A stretch of 64,000 nt of DNA from Microglena sp. YARC (Eukaryota > Chlorophyta > Chlorophyceae > Chlamydomonadales > Chlamydomonadaceae): assembly GCA_022414725.1 (NCBI GenBank), contig CM039463.1, positions 80,363,420 to 80,427,419 of the forward strand, given 5' to 3'. Every line of letters starts with the position of its first letter. Within the stretch, counting starts at the first letter, position 1. Positions 54,212 through 63,702 of the stretch are shown here, one piece after another. The notes under the pieces were generated by a model. The model was not told where the DNA came from, did not search any database, and saw only the letters and a program-made list of their open reading frames with translations. Position numbers and translations under genes: made by a program.

Positions 54212-55190
54212 CTGTGTATGTGTGTGCATGTGTGTGTATGTGCGTATATGTGTGTGTATGTGTGTACATGTGTGTGTATGTACATGTGTGTGTATGTGTG
54301 TATATGTGTGTACATGTGTGTGTATGTGTGTATATGTGTGCATGTGTGTGTATGTGCGTGTATGTGTGTATGTGTGTGTATGTGTGTATATGTATGGATG
54401 TGTGTGGCGATATCCATCAAGTAGCGCTCCTCTACAACCTTGGCAGCTTCAACCTGTGAGTGTATATGGGTGTATGTGTATGGATGTATGGATGTGTGTG
54501 GCGATATCCATCAAGTAGCGCTCCTCTACAACCTTGGCAGCTTCAACCTGTGAGTGTATATGGGTGTATGTGTGTGTATATGTGTGTATGTGTGTATGTG
54601 TATGGATGTATGGATGTGTATGGATGTATGGATGTGTATGGCGATATCTATCAGGTAGCGCTCCTCTACAACATTGGCAGCTTCAACTTGTGTATGTATA
54701 TGTGTGCATGTGTGTGTATGTGCGTGTATGTGTGTGTATGTGTGTGTATGTGTGTATATGTATGGATGTGTGTGGCGATATCTATCAAGTAGCGCTCCTC
54801 TACAACCTTGGCAGCTTCAACCTGTGTGTGTATATGGGTGTATGTGTGTGTATGTGCGTGTATGTGTGTATGTGTATGGATGTATGGATGTGTGTGGCGA
54901 TATCCATCAAGTAGCGCTCCTCTACAACCTTGGCAGCTTCAACCTGTGTGTGTATATGGGTGTATGTGTGTGTATGTGCGTGTATGTGTGTATGTGTATG
55001 GATGTATGGATGTGTGTGGCGATATCCATCAAGTAGCGCTCCTCTACAACCTTGGCAGCTTCAACCTGTGTGTGTATATGGGTGTATGTGTGTGTATGTG
55101 CGTGTATGTGTGTATGTGTATGGATGTATGGATGTGTGTGGCGATATCCATCAAGTAGCGCTCCTCTACAACCTTGGCAGCTCCAACCTG
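54212..55190 (-). repeat. Acceptor plus exon-head array, 7 extra copies
   Basis: Seven copies of the exon head (minus strand: CACAG|GTTGAAGCTGCCAAGG, then TTGTAGAGGAGCGCTACTTG, ATGGATATCGC) lie upstream of the real exon, at 54406, 54501, 54641, 54775, 54897, 55019 and 55141. They are joined by (GT)n/(TATG)n. The last four starts are exactly 122 bp apart. Each copy breaks after 47 nt of exon. Six or seven keep an intact acceptor and reading frame for VEAAKVVEERYLMDI. Confidence 0.85.
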
Positions 55191-55415
55191 CGTATGTGTG
55201 TATATGGGTGTATGTGTGTGTATGTATGTGTATGTGTGAGTATGTGTATATGCATGTGTGAGTATGTGTTTGTGTAGGTATACGTGTATTTGCGTGAATG
55301 TGTATGGGATTGCTTGTGTGCGCTTGTGTCTGATCATGCAGGGAGTGAGTGTGCAATTTCTGCTTGCGTTTATCCGTGTGTGTGAGTGGTAGCCCCTGGT
55401 GGTAGCATACGCACG

Positions 55416-55710
55416 GCTTGTCTGTCTGTCGCTCATTCTGTCTGTCTGTAGCTCATTCTGTCTGTCTGTATCTCACTCAGTCAGCCAGTCACTGTCTGTG
55501 TCTCAGTCTGTCTCTCAGTCCGCCAGTCAGTCCGTCAGTCAGTCCGTCAGCCAGTCTCTCTCTTAGACAGTCTGTTTATCTACCAGTCAGTCAGTCCCTG
55601 TCTGTCTCTCAGTCTGTTTGCCTGTCTCTCAGTCAGTCAGTCTCTGTCTGTTTCTCAGCCAGTCAGTCAGTCTCTCTTTTAGACAGTCTGTCTGTGTCTC
55701 AGTCTTCCTG
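55416..55710 (+). repeat. (TCTG)n/(CAGT)n low-complexity tract
   Basis: Irregular TCTGTCTG and CAGTCAGT with no other content. Confidence 0.9.
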
Positions 55711-55825
55711 CCTGCCTGAGATTTTGTACACATGCCTAGTCTGTTACTTTCAAAATGTCGGGGCGTGCATGGACGCTTTTTTCTTCCAACACGGCAGTGT
55801 GTGAGTATGCATGTATGTATGTATG

Positions 55826-55905
55826 TTACAGCCCAGGGGTAGGTCAAATAGGCTAAAGGGACTTGCCCAACCGTGACAGGAAGGGCTAAAAAGAAGAAGC
55901 ATTGA
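55826..55905 (+). repeat. Dispersed element I, copy
   Basis: CAGCCCAGGGGTAGGTCAAA, TAGGCTAAAGGGACTTGCCC, AACCGTGACAGGAAGGGC, then AAGAAGAAGCAT. Confidence 0.7.
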
Positions 55906-56144
55906 TGAACTGGACCCCAAACAATCGTTTTTACGACGGGGGCCTGAGTTCGTGCTACAGTGATCATTTAATAATACAATACAATAAAATCATTATCTGA
56001 TCTGGGAAGAAACTTTTATTGTTCGATTCTTGTCGCATTTGTAAATACAATTTATAAGGTATCTCCATCCTTCAAAGGAATCAGGATTCATGACCAGCTT
56101 CATCATGAGGGGTCATCAGACATAACATTTATTTATGTATTCAC

Positions 56145-56320
56145 CTTCGGTTGAGTTGACCCCAAGAGGCGATTCAGATCCCAGACCTCCTCAAGCAAAG
56201 CATCCCTCTCCTTCGCCAGCGCTTTCTTTTCAGCCACGTAGGTGTCCACTTCTTTAGGCCCTCCAGGCACCTCAGCAACACCCTCTGGGGTTCCAAGGGT
56301 TGGCTTCACTGGGGTTGTGC
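56145..56320 (-). CDS. Coiled-coil gene, short charged exon
   Basis: On the minus strand a TCACCCTCAG acceptor and a GTGAAT donor bound 176 nt: two bases completing a codon, then 58 codons, TTPVKPTLGTPEGVAEVPGG, PKEVDTYVAEKKALAKERDA, LLEEVWDLNRLLGSTQPK. The second half (VAEKKALAKERDALLEEVWDLNRLL) has a heptad pattern and should be coiled coil. Start phase 1 fits the end of exon 59860-60280 and end phase 0 fits the exon at 53622-54211. Three diverged partial copies of the same exon lie upstream (57617-57713, 58984-59094, 59134-59313), and its head is amplified about 14 times. Confidence 0.7.
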
Positions 56321-57545
56321 CTGAGGGTGATGAGGTGATGTGAGGTGAGGTGAGAGGGATGAAGTACATTTGGGGTTGGCTTCACAGGGGTTGTGCCTGA
56401 GGGTGGTGAGGTGATGTGAGGTGATCTGAGGTGAGGTGAGAGGGATGAAACACGTGTAGGGTTGGCTTCACAGGGGTCGTGCCTGAGGATGATGAGGGTG
56501 GGGTAAGGTGAGGTGAGAGGGAGAGGGATGAAAAACATTTGGGGTTGGCTTCACAGGGGTCGTGCCTGAGGATGATGAGGGTGGGGTAAGGTGAGGTGAG
56601 GTGAGAGGGATGAAACACATGTAGGGTTGGCTTCACAGGGGTCGTGCCTGAGGATGATGAGGGTGGGGTAAGGTGAGGTGAGGCGAGAGGGATGAAGTAC
56701 ATTTGGGGTTGGCTTCACAGGGGTCGTGCCTGAGGATGATGAGGGTGGGGTAAGGTGAGGTGAGGTGAGAGGGATGAAGTACATTTGGGGTTGGCTTCAC
56801 AGGGGTCGTGCCTGAGGATGATGAGGGTGGGGTAAGGTGAGGTGAGGTGAGAGGGATGAAACACATTTGGGGTTGGCTTCACAGGGGTCGTGCCTGAGGA
56901 TGATGAGGGTGGGGTAAGGTGAGGTGAGGTGAGAGGGATGAAGTACATTTGGGGTTGGCTTCACAGGGGTCGTGCCTGAGGATGATGAGGGTGGGGTAAG
57001 GTGAGGTGAGGTGAGAGGGATGAAACACATTTGGGGTTGGCTTCACAGGGGTCGTGCCTGAGGATGATGGGGGTGGGGTAAGGTGAGGTGAGGTGAGAGG
57101 GGTGAAACACATTTGGGGTTGGCTTCACATGGGTCGTGCCTGAGGATGATGAGGGTGGGGTAAGGTGAGGTGAGGTGAGAGGGATGAAACACATGTAGGG
57201 TTGGCTTCACAGGGGTCGTGCCTGAGGATGATGAGGGTGGGGTAAGGTGAGGTGAGATGAGGTGAGGTGAGAGGGATGAAACACATGTAGGGTTGGCTTC
57301 ACAGGGGTCGTGCCTGAGGATGATGAGGGTGGGGTAAGGTCAGGTGAGGTGAGGTGAGGTGAGAGGGATGAAACACATGTAGGGTTGGCTTCACAGGGGT
57401 CGTGCCTGAGGATGATGAGGGTGGGGTAAGGTGAGGTGAGGTGAGGTGAGAGGGATGAAACACATGTAGGGTTGGCTTCACAGGGGTCGTGCCTGAGGAT
57501 GATGGGGGTGGGGTAAGGTGAGGTGAGAGGGATGAAACACATTTC
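56321..57545 (-). repeat. 82-bp array: splice acceptor plus 24-nt exon head, about 14 copies
   Basis: Minus-strand unit: CACCTCACCTTACCCCACCC, TCATCATCCTCAG|GCACGAC, CCCTGTGAAGCCAACCC, AAATGTACTTCATCCCTCT. Spacing is 82 bp through most of 56620-57200. Every unit keeps a strong pyrimidine-rich acceptor and the first 24 nt of the exon at 56320. 82 is not a multiple of 3. The real exon is the most 3' copy. Confidence 0.9.
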
Positions 57546-57616
57546 GTGTTGTCGAGATTGTCCTGGTTCGAAGATGATCTTGTTATGATATCATAGCATA
57601 TGATATTATACGATAT

Positions 57617-57713
57617 ATCATTTTCGGTCAGAATGGTGTCCACTTCATGGGTCCCTCTAGTCACCTCAGCGACACTCTCTGGGTTTTTGAGGGTCGGTTT
57701 CATTGGGTCGTGC
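57617..57713 (-). pseudogene. Diverged copy of the short charged exon
   Basis: After a CATCCTCAG acceptor the minus strand encodes MKPTLKNPESVAEVTRGTHE, then VDTILTEND, matching VKPTLGTPEGVAEVPGGPKEVDTYVAEKK of 56145-56320. A base change near the head shifts the frame and no donor follows. It is an older duplicate of the exon. Confidence 0.6.
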
Positions 57714-57744
57714 CTGAGGATGACTAGGGCATAGTTTTTATTTT

Positions 57745-58570
57745 CAGAAAGGAGCAGCAGCTTGTAGGCAGCTTTCATTTCAGCTACGAGCAGCAGCTTC
57801 TAGGCAGCTTTCATTTCAGCTACGAGCAGCAGCTTCTAGGCAGCTTTCATTTCAGCTACGAGCAGCAGCTTCTAGGCAGCTTTCATTTCAGCTACGAGCA
57901 GCAGCTTCTAGGCAGCTTTCATTTCAGCTACGAGCAGCAGCTTCTAGGCAGCTTTCATTTCAGCTACGAGCAGCAGCTTCTAGGCAGCTTTCATTTCACC
58001 TACGAGCAGCAGCTTCTAGGCAGCTTTCATTTCAGCTACGAGCAGCAGCTTCTAGGCAGCTTTCATTTCAGCTACGAGCAGCAGCTTCTAGGCAGCTTTC
58101 ATTTCAGCTACGAGCAGCAGCTTCTAGGCAGCTTTCATTTCAGCTACGAGCAGCAGCTTCTAGGCAGCTTTCATTTCAGCTACGAGCAGCAGCTTCTAGG
58201 CAGCTTTCATTTCAGCTACGAGCAGCAGCTTCTAGGCAGCTTTCATTTCACCTACGAGCAGCAGCTTCTAGGCAGCTTTCATTTCAGCTACGAGCAGCAG
58301 CTTCTAGGCAGCTTTCATTTCAGCTACGAGCAGCAGCTTCTAGGCAGCTTTCATTTCAGCTACGAGCAGCAGCTTCTAGGCAGCTTTCATTTCAGCTACG
58401 AGCAGCAGCTTCTAGGCAGCTTTCATTTCAGCTACGAGCAGCAGCTTCTAGGCAGCTTTCATTTCAGCTACGAGCAGCAGCTTCTAGGCAGCTTTCATTT
58501 CAGCTACGAGCAGCAGCTTCTAGGCAGCTTTCATTTCAGCTACGAGCAGCAGCTTCTAGGCAGCTCACTG
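57745..58570 (+). repeat. 36-bp satellite made of one end of element E, about 22.6 copies
   Basis: Unit CTTTCATTTCAG, CTACGAGCAGCAGCTTCTAG, GCAG, exact period 36 bp, almost no divergence. Two units have CACCTACGAG (57997 and 58249), 252 bp or seven units apart, suggesting block duplication. The unit equals the left terminal repeat of element E, and the array runs straight into the rest of an E copy at 58571. Two plus-strand frames are open throughout (SYEQQLLGSFHF and QLRAAASRQLSF), without a start codon. Confidence 0.95.
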
Positions 58571-58715
58571 AGCCAGCCATTGGGCGAAGCCCCAAGATTT
58601 TGAGAGTTCTGGCCAGCGGATTCTGTCAGCTTCCAGACACACTCGATTGCTTTAGCTTTGGCTGAATAGCAAGTCAGGGGAGCTTCCTAGAAGCTGTTGT
58701 ATTTAGTTGAAAAGA
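58571..58715 (+). mobile_element. MITE-like element E, copy 6 (seed of the 36-bp array)
   Basis: GAGCCAGCCATTGGGCGAAG, CCCC, GTCAGCTTCCAGACACAC interior and right end GTCAGGGGAGCTTCCTAGAA, GCTGTTGTATTTAGTTGAAA. The left end has become the 36-bp array. Confidence 0.75.
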
Positions 58716-58734
58716 AGAATACTGGACGAGGGTG

Positions 58735-58870
58735 TGGTGAGATGAGAGGGATGAAGTACATTTGTAGTGCCTGAGGGTGATGAGGGTGCGGTGAGATAAG
58801 AGGGATGAAGTACATTAGTTGTTCCTGAGGGTGAAGAGGGCACGGTGAGGTGAGAGGGATGAAGTATAAT
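58735..58870 (-). repeat. Degenerate 82-bp-type units, 3 copies
   Basis: GAGAGGGATGAAGTACATT plus GTGCCTGAGGGTGATGAGGG-like sequence three times; relics of the array at 56321-57545, separated from it by element E. Confidence 0.6.
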
Positions 58871-58983
58871 TAGGGCTGTCAATTTCGTCTTGGTTCCAAG
58901 ACTACTGTGCGCTATTTCCTAAGTTATCAAATGATATGTTGATATATTGCACTGTATGTATAAATATAAATATATATACATAT

Positions 58984-59094
58984 ATATAGCCAGAAGGGTG
59001 TCCAGGCCATTAGGCTTTCTTATCATCCCAGCCACTGGGGTGCCAATCACAGTTTTGTTTTTCAGTTCAGAAAGTGGCTTACCAGGTAGCTTCA
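58984..59094 (-). pseudogene. Second diverged copy of the short charged exon
   Basis: On the minus strand PMKLPGKPLSELKNKTVIGT, then PVAGMIRKPNGLDTLLA resembles VKPTLGTPEGVAEVPGGPKEVDTYVA in order. A TACCTG|GTAAGC donor-like site lies within it. The right border is lost in (TA)n. Coding status is unclear. Confidence 0.35.
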
Positions 59095-59133
59095 TGGGTT
59101 TAGGCCTCCTCCAGGGACAGAGTCCTGGTAGCT

Positions 59134-59313
59134 TTAGTAGGGCCGCCCCAGGGGTCTCGGGAGCAGCGCCCTCCCGAGAGCTGGGGGATTCGGGGTCTCA
59201 GGTAGCGAACATTTTGACCAAAGCGGGGTCTCGGGTAGCGATAGGGATAGGTAGCGGGAAACAATATCTCTGTTTCTAGGGGGTGGCTTCACAGGGGAAG
59301 GGGCTGAGGGTGT
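59134..59313 (-). pseudogene. Third exon-head copy (CCCCTGTGAAGCC)
   Basis: An ACACCCTCAG acceptor is followed, minus strand, by PSPVKPPPRNRDIVSRYLSL, similar in its first residues and phase to the exon at 56320. The rest is a triplicated CGAGACCCCG motif (59160-59250). Confidence 0.4.
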
Positions 59314-59329
59314 CAGCTCAAACAAAACC

Positions 59330-59850
59330 AAGCACCAACACGACCCCACTGACACAACCCCACCATACCCACTGCCACACCACTACCACCACCTCACCAC
59401 CAACACGTCCCCACCACCATACCCACCACCACACCACTACCACCACCTCACCCCCACCCCCACCATACCACTGCCAACACAACCCCACCTCACCCCCACC
59501 ATACCCACCACCACACCACTACCAACACGAACCCACCACACCCCCACCACCAACCCCTACCATACCCACCACCAACCCACTACCAACACAACCCCACCAT
59601 ACCCACCACCACCCCACTACCAACACCACCCCACCACCCCACTACCAACACCACCCCACCAACAACACAACCCCAACAACACACCACTACCAACAGCTCA
59701 CCCCCACACCCCGCACCTGCGCTTCCTCTCTCTGACATGCAGTTGCACCTCATTACCATACACCACCAACCCCTACCACACCACTACCAACACGAACCCA
59801 CCACCAACACAACCCCACCATACCCACCACCACCAACAGCTCACCCACAG
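59330..59850 (+). repeat. CCACCA/AACACC low-complexity region
   Basis: (CCACCACACCACTACCAACA)-like sequence over 500 bp. At 59705-59745 it includes a copy of the end of the next exon (minus: CAACTGCATGTCAGAGAGAG, GAAGCGCAG). Confidence 0.8.
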
Positions 59851-59859
59851 ACCCCGCAC

Positions 59860-60280
59860 CTGCGCTTCCTCTCTCTGACATGCAGTTGCTGCACAATGAG
59901 TTGACGCTCTCAATAGCAGCCTTCAGCTCGGCTTCCGCAGTATTGCCCCCCCCCTTGGACACAGCCCCCTCCCTGGACCTACCCGTGGGCTCAGGATCTG
60001 CCTTGCTGGCAACGCCAGCTGTGCAACCGGTTTCGGAGGCAGATGCCAGCGGGGCAACCTCTACCCCACTTGAGCTCTTCAGGGTTTTCATCTCAGCCAA
60101 CACTGCACCATAGCTTGCCTCAAGCTCAGACTTTTGGTCTCGGGCTTCTTGGTTCTGTGCCATACGCTCTGCCAGGCTGGATTCCAGGCTGTCAACCTTG
60201 GCCTTGAGGGAGTCACGTATCTTCTGCAAGCCAAGCCGCTCTGCTGACACTGCTTTCAACTCAGTGCGTGCTTTTTGTGC
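59860..60280 (-). CDS. Coiled-coil gene, main coiled-coil exon
   Basis: On the minus strand, after a CCACCCCCAAG acceptor, the frame reads AQKARTELKAVSAERLGLQK, IRDSLKAKVDSLESSLAERM, AQNQEARDQKSELEASYGAV, LAEMKTLKSS, about 70 residues with clear heptads. Then comes a 50-residue disordered, Gly/Ser/Ala-rich linker (VEVAPLASASETGCTAGV) and a second helix AEAELKAAIESVNSLCSNCM. It ends at GCGCAG|GTGCGG, phase 1, which joins in frame to the exon at 56320. A downstream GTGAGC is an alternative donor. Long coiled coils act as dimerisation or scaffold segments; the partner is unknown. This is the best-supported exon of the gene. Confidence 0.75.
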
Positions 60281-60284
60281 CTTG

Positions 60285-60640
60285 GGGGTGGGGTGGGGGT
60301 GGGGATGAATGGTAATGAGGTTGTGGGGCATCAGGGTAAGGAGGGGTGGGGGGGGGGGACTGGGGTAGGGGTAAAGGGGTGTGTGTGTGTGTGGGGGGGG
60401 GGGGGTCGGATCGTGAGTGCTTTTGGGGCCTTGGGGGACAAGGAGGGGTGGGGGTGAATGGTAATGAGGTTGTGGGGCATAGGGGAAAGGAGGGGGGGAT
60501 TGGGGTAGGGGGCATTTTGGGCCTTGGGGGACAAGGAGGGGTAGGGTTGGGGGTGAATGGTAAAACACACACACACACAAACACACACACACAAAAAGAA
60601 ACACACACACAAACAGATTTTGGAGGGTCAGTTACATTGG
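60285..60640 (+). repeat. GGGGTG-rich intron tract
   Basis: Three copies of GGTAATGAGGTTGTGGGGCA, poly(G) and (CA)n. On the minus strand this is the pyrimidine-rich end of the intron before the main coiled-coil exon. Confidence 0.75.
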
Positions 60641-61190
60641 ATGCGTAGATCCTGGCTCATGGGACGTGGTTTTGTGAAGGACAGTTACGTCTCAAAAAAT
60701 ATAGTTTTGAACAACCCTAGGAACGTATATGTTGGCTCATGGGATGGAACAGGGATTTTGAGAAGGACAGTTACGTCTCAAAAAGTATATTTTGAACAAA
60801 CCCAGAAACGTAGATTTTGGCTCATGATGTTGGCTAATAGATTATAGTTTCTTTTCTACCCCTAGAAACGTAGATTTTGTCTCATGGCGATGGCTAACGG
60901 ATCATGGTTTCTTTTATATCCCTAGAAAAATATATTTTGGCTCATGGGATGGGATGCGCATTTTGGCTCATGGGATGGGATGCGCATTTTGGCTCACGAA
61001 AAGAAGATGCTGGCTAACGGATCATGGTTTCTTTTGTACCCCTAGAAACGTAGATTTTGGCTCATGGGATGGGATGCGCATTTTGGCTCACGAAAAGTAG
61101 ATGCTGGCTCATGGAGCATGGTTTCTTTTGTACCCCTAGAAACGTAGATTTTGGCTCATGGTGTTGGCTCATGGAGCACAGTTTCTTTTC
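60640..61190 (+). repeat. Tandem repeat CCTAGAAACGTAGATTTTGG
   Basis: CCCCTAGAAACGTAGATTTT, GGCTCATGG, ATGCTGGCTAACGGATCATG, GTTTCTTTTGTAC in about seven irregular copies of 60-110 bp. On the plus strand TTTCTTTTGTACCCCTAG looks like a splice acceptor. Confidence 0.75.
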
Positions 61191-61199
61191 TACCTGTCT

Positions 61200-61433
61200 T
61201 CATGTCGTTTTCTGTGTGTATGACATATGTGGATGATGGTACTTGGCGGCATGCTCTGCTTCAGATCTCCTCCTCTTTGAATCAAGTGCATCTCCCAGTT
61301 TAAAGAGTAAGCCAACTTTGATCACCCACTTAGCCAACTTGACACCGTTGGGGTCAGGCACCTCCTTGTCTTCCTTGGTGTACTTGGTGGCATGCTTCGG
61401 ATCTTCCCTACTATGAATCACGCGCATCTCCAA
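61200..61433 (-). CDS. Possible exon with a repeated KHA.KY motif
   Basis: On the minus strand MRVIHSREDPKHATKYTKED, KEVPDPNGVKLAKWVIKVGL, LFKLGDALDSKRRRSEAEHA, AKYHHPHMSYTQKTT and a stop. The motif (R/S)EDPKHATKY recurs as RSEAEHAAKY here and, more decayed, about eight times up to 63 kb; LLDAAKYQTQ at the end of exon 63703-63930 is related. A copy at 62120-62240 (VIQSGEDLKHATKNTEEDDQ) keeps the protein pattern but has a stop. I cannot place splice sites confidently, so this is either an extra exon of the coiled-coil gene or a relic. Confidence 0.4.
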   Translation of the reverse strand: MEMRVIHSREDPKHATKYTKEDKEVPDPNGVKLAKWVIKVGLLFKLGDALDSKRRRSEAEHAAKYHHPHMSYTQKTT

Positions 61434-61449
61434 GTAAAAATAAATGAAT

Positions 61450-62060
61450 AAATGCGATGCCTTATGCCAGCCTGTTTGCTTGCGCTAGGGACAACCACCA
61501 AATCTCCAAGTACATTTGGATATTCCATTTGCTAACTGGTGCTTGGTACTTCTCAGCATGCTTGGCTTCAGATCTTCCCCACTTTAAATAATGTGCATCT
61601 CCAAGCAGTCTCCAAGTATAAATAAATGAATAAATGCTATGCCTTATGCCAGCCTGTTTGCTTGCGCTGGGGACAACCACCAAATCTCCAAGTACATTTG
61701 GATATTCCATTTGCTAACTGGTGCTTGGTACTTCTCAGCATGCTTTGCTTCAGATCTTCCCCACTTTAAATAATGTGCATCTCCAAGTATAAATAAATGA
61801 ATACATGCTATGCCTTATGCCAGCCTGTTTGCTTGCGCTGGGGACAACCACCAAATCTCCAAGAACATTTGGATATTCCATTTGCTAACTGGTGCTTGGT
61901 ACTTCTCAGCATGCTTGGCTTCAGATCTTCCCCACTTTAAATAATGTGCATCTCGAAGTATAAATAAATGAATACATGCTATGCCTTATGCCAGCCTGTT
62001 TGCTTGCGCTGGGGACAACCACCAAATCTGTAAGTACATTTGGATATTATATTTTCTAAC
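61450..62060 (-). repeat. About 175-bp tandem repeat, 3.5 copies (element J plus exon relic)
   Basis: TGCCTTATGCCAGCCTGTTT, GCTTGCGCTGGGGACAACCA, CCAAATCTCCAAGTACATTT, GGATATTCCATTTGCTAACT, GGTGCTTGGTACTTCTCAGC, ATGCTTGGCTTCAGATCTTC. The minus strand encodes GDAHYLKWGRSEAKHAEKYQ. Starts near 61458, 61640, 61810 and 61982. Confidence 0.85.
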
Positions 62061-63000
62061 TTGTGCTTGGTACTTGGCAGCGTGCTTGGCTTCTGATCTT
62101 CACCACTTTGAATCATGCACAGCTTAAAGTATAAATAGCAAGCCAACTTTGGTCACTCACACAGCCAGCTTGACACAGTTGGGGTCATGCACCTGGTCGT
62201 CTTCCTCGGTGTTCTTGGTGGCATGCTTTAGATCTTCCCCACTTTGAATCACACGCATCTTTGTGTATAAATACATAAATAAATGTTGCAATATATAAAT
62301 AAATGTTATAAATGCAGTAACCTTCCCCAGTTAAAGCGAACGGGTAGATTCCTTCAACTTCACGCCCCGTGGCAAGGCATAACAATTTTAAAATGTAAAT
62401 AAATGTTATGCCTTATGACAAGGTGCGAGGTTAAGGGGGGCAGCCCGTTCCCTTGCGCTGGGGCCAACCACCAAATCCCCAAGTATAATTTTATATTTGA
62501 TTTGCTATCTTGTGCTTGGCTTCTGATTGCCCTTTCTTTGTATGACGCACATCTCAGAGTATAGATAAATTCATTTATAAATGTTCTTCTTCATGACGAG
62601 GCGTGAGGTTTAGCATCGATCAGCTCTGGCTAGGTACTCCCTTGCAAAGGAGCAGTAGCAGAGGTAGAATCCTTAAATATTTCATCAATTAATATATTTC
62701 AAATACATGTATTAATTAATTTATTTTGATAAATGAATACATTGTACGCCATTTGACAAGGCATGAGGTTGAGGAGGCCAGCCTATTCGCTTGCTCTGGG
62801 GCCAACCTCCAAAGCTCCAAGTTGGCTTGGCTTGGCGCTGGGGCCAACCTCCAAAGCTCCAAGTTGGCTTGGCTTGGCGCTGGGGCCAACCTCCAAAGCT
62901 CCAAGTTCTTTTTTTTAAGTTGAAAGTTTGTATCATTGTGCTTCGCTTCTGATTGCCCCTTCTTTGAGTGGTGCACATCTCGGAGCAGCTTTAACAGTTA
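62061..63000 (-). repeat. Diverged element J and KHA.KY relics
   Basis: Further copies near 62080, 62230, 62410, 62525, 62600, 62745 and 62945, including a 42-48-bp triplication CTCCAAGTTGGCTTGGCTTG, GCGCTGGGGCCAACCTCCAA at 62790-62905. A reversed J copy is at 63380-63455. No intact exon is apparent. Confidence 0.65.
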
Positions 63001-63164
63001 TTGTTTTTTCAAATCTGAAAGTGGGTTTTTTCTAGCTTTATGGTTCTCCCTCGCCTACTCCAGGGATAGTGTTTTTAGTGGTTTTTGTAGCTTTTTGTTA
63101 CTTTTGGGGGCCATTTGGGGCAAACAAATAAAAACTGTTTTTTTTTACTTTTCATAGCGATAAT

Positions 63165-63235
63165 TTCACTAAAACGGGGTCAAAACTAGCGATCGCTATA
63201 TATAGCGGAAATAAAAATCCCTGCTCCGAGTAGCT
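63165..63235. repeat. Palindromic element with TAGCGATCGCTA core, copy 2
   Basis: AACGGGGTCAAAA (63173-63185), TAGCGATCGCTA (63187-63198), TATATAGCGGAAATAAAAAT, CCCTGCTCCGAG. It matches 1713-1778. Confidence 0.65.
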
Positions 63236-63472
63236 TTAATTGTGTTGGTTAAGAGAGGATAGTTGGAAGACCCCCCCCCCCCCCCCCCCCCGGGAGATAT
63301 GGTGTGGGCTTGTCTTGGGTCGACACTGGCCTGCCTTTGACAATGTAATTTAATACTTGACTGCTTGCCTTGCTTCCCTTTTGTCGTTGGCCCCAGTGCA
63401 AGCTAACGGGCTGACCCCCTCAACCTCACGTCTCATAATAAGGCACACGATTTATTGTATTCATTTATGTAT

Positions 63473-63546
63473 TTTTGGCGGAGCCCCCCTTTCTGGAGGG
63501 AGGGAGCCCCCAGGGTTACACCATAGTCCGTTTGTCAGTCCGACCG

Positions 63547-63590
<44 letters not shown>

Positions 63591-63702
63591 AGACGAAGCC
63601 TGACACGTCAGCCAATGGTCTCGTAATTAACTCGCTTCCGTTGCCACCTGTCGCTCCGTGGCGAACACTCTCCGCCATTTTTCTGCACACAACTTGTCTC
63701 AC
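63473..63702 (+). mobile_element. Dispersed element H, copy 8
   Basis: TTTTTGGCGGAGCCCCCCTT, TCTGGAGGGAGGGAGCCCCC, GACGAAGCCTGACACGTCAG, CCTGTCGCTCCGTGGCGAAC, ACTCTCCGCCATTTTTCTG. A 40-base C run (63547-63589) replaces the CCGACCG segment. It abuts the donor site of the exon at 63703. Confidence 0.7.

Noticed and set aside
57745..58570. Coding repeat protein (12-residue SYEQQLLGSFHF units)
   Set aside because: Two frames are equally open, there is no start codon, and the unit is the end of a non-coding MITE.
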